39,141 nt of DNA, taken from contig CM044496.1 in NCBI GenBank assembly GCA_024364805.1, positions 53,843,125-53,882,265 on the forward strand. The letters run 5' to 3'. Origin of the DNA: Euprymna scolopes (lineage: Eukaryota; Mollusca; Cephalopoda; Sepiida; Sepiolidae). Below, one piece after another: positions 1-39,141 of this stretch. Made by a program: the position numbers and the translations under genes. Below the pieces are notes generated by a model that searched no databases, had not been told where the DNA came from, and was given only the letters and a program-made list of their open reading frames with translations. Position 1 is the first letter of the stretch; every line of letters begins with the position of its first letter.

Positions 1-30
1 CGGGCAACGCCGGGTACCCCCGCTAGTAGA
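1..30. repeat. possible end fragment of a dispersed repeat
   Basis: The first bases, containing CGGGCAACGCCGGGTAC and CGCTAGT, are strikingly GC-rich for this window. They resemble a terminal motif (CCCG.GCAACGCCGGGTA...GCTAGT) that I recall recurring in repeats of several invertebrate genomes. Only the edge is present, so the family cannot be named. Confidence 0.35.
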
Positions 31-149
31 GGAATAAAAGATGAATCAAATGAGGTATTTGTTGCTTAAAAAGTTACATTCCATTTAGCTAAAATTTGCG
101 TTTTTTGAAAAAATAAGTGCGGACTTTCTTTTTGGTGGCACTATGTATG

Positions 150-170
150 TATATATATATATATATATAT
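150..170. repeat. short (TA)n microsatellite
   Basis: About ten AT dinucleotides preceded by GTATGT steps. Confidence 0.9.
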
Positions 171-3100
171 GATATAGGGGATTAAATTATGCAAATCAAC
201 ATTTACACAATTTATTTTTCTACAAACAAGAAATACAATATATAAAATATTGTTTCCTTATTCCATAGAGTTTCAAAAATTAGACTTTTTCTAAATAAAA
301 TATAAGCAAATAAAAGCAATAGATTGCTATTTAGCACAAACAATTGAAAGCTTTGACAACTAATGTCCAAAAAAGTGTTACAGAATATTCAAAGTGTTGC
401 CCACAACTCATGGTATAGTCATATAATTGATTCATGGGTATCACTTTCAAGACTTGGTTGAGCTCTTAGGGCCAAATCTGGTCAGCCTTTGGCAGTGGAA
501 TTGTGATTGGTCAGTCATCTTACTAAGAATTGCTGTGCAAGGGCCATTCTGATTTAGGATATGATGCAGACAAAAAACTGACTTGACTCGACTGAACACC
601 ATTGCCGCAACACAACGCACATTCTTAAAACGTGTAAATGTATCAGCACTAACAACAGATCTCATGTCAGAACTATTATGATTTGGCAAAACATTCTTTT
701 TCAGATGGAGACAAAGTACAAAATCAGTTAAGTTCAAAGGAAAGAAATTATTCATAAACATACACAAAGTATTTTGATTACTCTTCTTATTTAATTTCAC
801 GCCAATATTAAAAAGGAAAATGTTAAAATGAAATGTTTATTAAATTCCAATTATGATAATAAAATGTCAAAATATATGATTTCCTCCTAAAACTGTTTTC
901 AGCAAGATCTGAAGTATTACAGAAATATAAAAAGAAAACATTTACAAATGAATAAGAAATAAATTTATTTGTGGATTCCAAAACCTATTTTTAAAACAAA
1001 TTTTTTTTCATGAAATGAAATGGAGAGAAGAAATTTTAAATTCTGATATAAAGTGAGAGAGTAGGAGGGGGGGGGTATCACAATTCTGAGTTAAAATCTC
1101 AAACTAGTTTCATTTTAAATGGTTTTATAAGCAAAACCAATTTTATGCTTCTAAAACATAATTGATATAGAAAAATAAATATGTATCTGACATGAGAAAA
1201 AGCAACGGTACTTCTGTATAATCTCTAGAAGCATTTGTTTATTAGCTGTACAGATTAGGAATAAAGCTGTGAAGGAAAAACATTGAAAAGTGAGCAGAGA
1301 GTTGACCAACACCAGACTCAAGCCACTGACATGAAACCCAACTAATACAGAGAGCACATCGTACCAACATCAACTTATGGTAACGTTGCAGTAAGATAAA
1401 GCAAAAGGTATTGTACTTCAACAAACTCACAGACTTGAAAAATACTAAGCTATTAAGATATCTCGATAATAATAAAGATAGTCTTGTCTAAGATAAAGAT
1501 TAGAAAAGAAAATCTTTAAAAAAAAAAAAAAACTAGTAGTAAAGACGTTTGTAGATCCTGTTATAAATGGGGGGAGGGTATCATTCAGAGGCAAAATGCA
1601 TTGTTACAGTTTTAACTGAAACACTCTGATAATTGTAAGGATTTACAAAACAAAAACAAATATAAAATCTATGTGAGCTCACATGCAGTTATTTATCTAC
1701 TTTTTTACAATAGCAAGGCGAAGTATGAAGTCTCCTTAATGTAGGGATTAATCCAGCTTCCCTGAGAGGGGACTGGAATATCACAAAATAGTTTGGATCT
1801 GACCTGCTGGCATTTTCTGGTATTTCAACTTATCAGCAATAACTATCTCCCAAAGAAGCTAATGCCTGAGAGAATGTCCTGAGACCAAGCAGAATAATAT
1901 TTTACTGTTTTAGTGGAAAGGTTAGATTTTTATTTTAAAAGCCAAGTGAGTAGTGTCTGTTAAGGTAAAAACAAATATATATAAATCAACTTTCAGAGTC
2001 AATAGAAAAATAAACGCAACTTAAAACAAAGCCAAATTATTTTTTCTGAAGAAAATTTGAAAAGTATTTGTCATAATCGAAGATGCTGATGTATTACTTA
2101 TTAAAATTTAAAAAAATGTTTTCTTATTGGCTACTGATTGTTATGTTTGCAATCTTACTGCAATGTATGGCCATTTCAACAAAACATCTAACAAAACTAA
2201 TAAAGATGCACATTTAGTATCAGTGAGAAAGGAAATGCGAATGAAGATTAGAAACAAGTGATTGTGTAAAGAGAATTTATATTTTCATAACGCTTGAAGA
2301 GATTTTGTAAAACAGTAAGAATCCAATCTAACTATGCAGAAAGGATATAAGCCACTGAAAAATGAGATTTAAAAATATATAGAAAAGGGTTTGGTTTTAA
2401 CCAATAAATTAAAAAAAAAAAAAAAAGAAACGGCTAAAGAAATATATGCTTTGACACCTATGTTTTGGTCAATTCTTTGAAATGGCCCAATAAATTGGAA
2501 ATGAAAAAAAAATGAAGTCCATTGGAATCTGGAAACCTGTATGTTTGCAATGGAAAGAGGTGAACATTAATCTCATGTTCCAAAAGTTAATCCAGGATAG
2601 AAACTGCCAAGTTGTGCACACATGATTTTTTTTCTTGAGCTTCTATTATTTTAAGCAAACTTTTTTGCATTTTGTTTTTTCTTTTTTAATTGGGACGGGA
2701 AACATGAGTTCAAAAATCATTGGAATGTATACTTTATTCCAAATTACAAGATGGCAATATTTTACAATTTAGGTTTGCCAAGGTATTACTTGAAGGGGAA
2801 AGATTTTAATTTAAAAAAAAAATTGTATATTAAGTTTAATTAATGCTTATAATGACAAATGACTATCTTCATTGCTTTATTTTCGATGAAAAAAAAAAAA
2901 AAAACTTGTTTGAATTGTGCAAATTAGATGGACAATCTGCAGTACTGTCAGCACACAGCATTTCATGGCATAAAATAACTGAGGGTAGGAGAGGACAATG
3001 CCAATACAAAGGGAGGAAGAAAGCAAAAAGAAAGTGGGGAAAAGAGAGAGAGCGAGAGAAGCAGGCATAAATGGCTACGTTCAATAATAGGTGAAGAATA

Positions 3101-3235
3101 AAGCAGGTTGGAGCAAGAGGAAGAAATGAAAAGGAGATGAAGCTTTGACGCGCACGCCCATAGCTCCACATTTAACTACACGCAAACAGAGTCACACCTG
3201 GAAAAACTGTAATAAAACATGAAACAAACCTTTAC

Positions 3236-37303
<34,068 letters not shown>

Positions 37304-39141
37304 CTGCAAAAGAAGAACGGATAAAAATGAAAAATCCCTTAAATTTATATAAATTAAAAAAAATGTTAAAGAAAAATAAGACTTAAAGGCTTCTTAAAAA
37401 TAAAAAAAATTAAAATTAAGAAAAAAAGTACTAACACGTTGCTAAAAAGGATTTTTAATAAGCTGTGGAAGAGATCTATTATTTTATAGCTCAGATGTTG
37501 CCAATCACCAATCTTAAACGTGTGATCTTTGTGAAAATTATCCAGAAAGCTGTACGAGTAGAATTGTATGAATGCAGTTGCAAACAGTGAGTAGAGGAAG
37601 TAACGAGTTGGACAAAAAAGACGTTCAGACATGAAATTCATTCAGGCATAAAGAAAGCAAGACAACAATTAAAATAGCAGAACAATACAACACATAAAAC
37701 AATTTTCAAACATAAAAAAAAAAAGATTTTAAACAAGAATCACACATCATAAAATGAAAGTACAATTATTACTGATCACAACTGACCGTTTCGGCAGATA
37801 TTTTTTCTAACTTGTATTAATATATTTTAGAAAAACAATAGCTTAAAACGGCTAACAAATTAATACATTTCTAAGTATTAAATCACTAACCATTTGAACC
37901 CATCCTCTGTAGTATGCAAATGACTCTTGGCCCATTCACATGACTTAGCCTCACATATTTACAACAAGGACACATAAGAAAAATGTAATTCAAAGTTAAC
38001 TAAATGGCCTTATATCAACGAAAATGTGAATCTCCTCTTCAGCACAAGAAATGATATATTACATATTGTCGGAGATTCAAGCAACCAAAATCCTGGCAAT
38101 GGCTATAATTTGAACAGAAGAAAAAATATTTCAAAATCTAAAGTCACCATAATTAGAATAACAAGGAATGAGAAAGAGTAAACTAAAGAATCTGCGAGAT
38201 GACGAATGCAAATATAAAAACAAAAAAAATTTAAATGTTACAAAATGTGTCGAAAGCATATAGTAATAGCAAATTGTATGTTCCACAGCCATACTTAGTC
38301 GTGCTGGTGAAGAAAAAAAATTTTTAAAGTGTGTGTGGAGAAGAGATTATTTAAAATTGGTAATTCTAAGTTTCATTTGATAAATGAAGCAGAGCAAATA
38401 TGAAAAAGGCAGTTAGAGAGATGAAAATGTTGCACTGGAATTCTGGTCTGACCAGATTCAACTATGTTTCACATGCCAATATTCATCAGCATTACGTCAT
38501 TATGTCAATTTCAAACCAGCATTGGTACTGACAAATACTGTGTGCAACTAACATCATCACAAAAGAGAGATTCAAGATGGAGAGCCGTAAGAAAACACCA
38601 AGAGAACAGCTGTAACAAAAGTGGTTGAATATTTTATACCAAGATATTTACAGAACCAGATTTCATCCTGATGTAGCATTCAATCATGCAGAGTGGTAGA
38701 GTGGAGAGAGAAAATGAGTGTAGCTCCTGGTGTGTGTGATAAATACTGAAGAAACTGATAATCAAGCAGGCACTTAAACGTGTTGCTATGTGCGTGTATG
38801 CGTTTGCGTGGAAACGCCATTTCATTTTTGTAGATAAGTAGTTTCTAAGATTACATAGATTATGGGGCAAATCAGTCAAGCATGGGTGATAATATTGACA
38901 AGTATAGACAATGGAAGCACAAAGAGTAATTTGGCTTCTACAGACAAGAAAACCATATTCACCCGTCAATAATGAAGACACATAAAATACATACCAGTTA
39001 TGAAAAGCTGTGCACATTTGTCTGTAGGTCACCATTCTTCAATGCACACAACACAACTGAAATAAATGCTTGATGGCATTTTGATCGATGTGTTTCACTC
39101 GATAATGGGAAGAAGATAAAAAAAATTTTTTTTTTTTTTTT
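37304..39141 (-). other. intron upstream of RRM2 exon (3' part)
   Basis: 1.84 kb that precedes the RRM2 exon in gene order and is its upstream intron. I searched for the expected end of RRM1 (a segment like HHPIQMKPAD) and did not see it. There is a 402-nt stop-free frame at 38634-39035 on minus (133 codons), but its product resembles no family I know. The window ends in an A-run followed by a T-run (39118-39141), like the sequence next to the internal N gap. Otherwise plain AT-rich DNA. Confidence 0.7.

Larger units (their letters stand above)
1..3235 (-). other. CELF intron downstream of linker exon 9 (5' part)
   Basis: 3.2 kb following the GTAAAG donor at 3235. The expected RRM3 sequence (LFIYHLPQEF, KCFGFVSY types) is absent. 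Short (TA)n at 150-170; A-runs at 1518-1532, 2411-2426 and 2889-2904; a perfect 14-bp palindrome ATGTGAGCTCACAT near 1672. Small open frames here show no family resemblance. Confidence 0.75.

Noticed and set aside
2843-3171. Cluster of overlapping frames on both strands
   Set aside because: Low-complexity purine/pyrimidine sequence; no domain and no splice-compatible link to the CELF frame.
1-3235. RRM3 exon of CELF
   Set aside because: Expected LFIYHLP and KCFGFVSY-type coding was looked for on the minus strand and not found.
37304-39141. RRM1 exon of CELF
   Set aside because: No segment resembling the end of RRM1 with suitable phase was found.

Overview
The window holds the middle part of one large, intron-rich animal gene read entirely on the minus strand. 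Nine exons (1095 coding nt, all joining in one open frame) encode RRM2 and most of the long RRM2-RRM3 linker of a CELF/Bruno-type RNA-binding protein, CELF1/CELF2 subgroup. The gene runs from about 37303 down to 3236 and is open at both ends: RRM1 and the 5' exons should lie beyond 39141, and RRM3 with the stop codon should lie beyond position 1. No other protein-coding gene could be supported.

Layout in gene order, high to low coordinates. 39141-37304 is upstream intron with nothing recognisable. Exons 37172-37303, 33489-33568 and 30828-30965 encode RRM2 (RNP2 LFVGMI, RNP1 KGCAFVTF, ending VVKFADTQ) and the start of the linker. Exon 29491-29590 carries a 13-glycine tract. Then come five exons (28099-28170, 23470-23664, 16217-16291, 14555-14635, 3236-3457). 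All have lengths divisible by 3, all are phase 1-1, and every junction is a split glycine codon. Their products are low-complexity Leu/Asn/Ala/Ser/Gln modules, three of which resemble one another. The last exon carries the conserved CELF motif ALSQAYSGIQQY.

About 97% of the window is intron. It is very AT-rich and holds (TA)n microsatellites, long A-runs concentrated on the + strand (poly-U in the sense transcript), and a 391-base N gap between a T-run and an A-run. It also holds several old dispersed repeats: two full-length 5S rRNA-derived copies (21915-22029 on minus, 34003-34117 on plus), an inverted pair of a SINE-like repeat (about 15475-15700 and 18525-18735) on either side of the 75-nt exon, a direct pair of a roughly 300-bp repeat (about 22613-22930 and 30285-30590), a long hairpin (5451-5558), and a possible DNA-transposon remnant rich in AATCGG motifs (27112-27455).

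Organism: a bilaterian invertebrate, judged from the CELF1/2-type protein, the large AT-rich introns and the protostome-like 5S fossils. A mollusc, perhaps a cephalopod, is my best guess, but an arachnid or other protostome is not excluded.

The most interesting feature is the run of symmetric, glycine-bounded linker exons, which could be spliced in any combination without shifting the frame.
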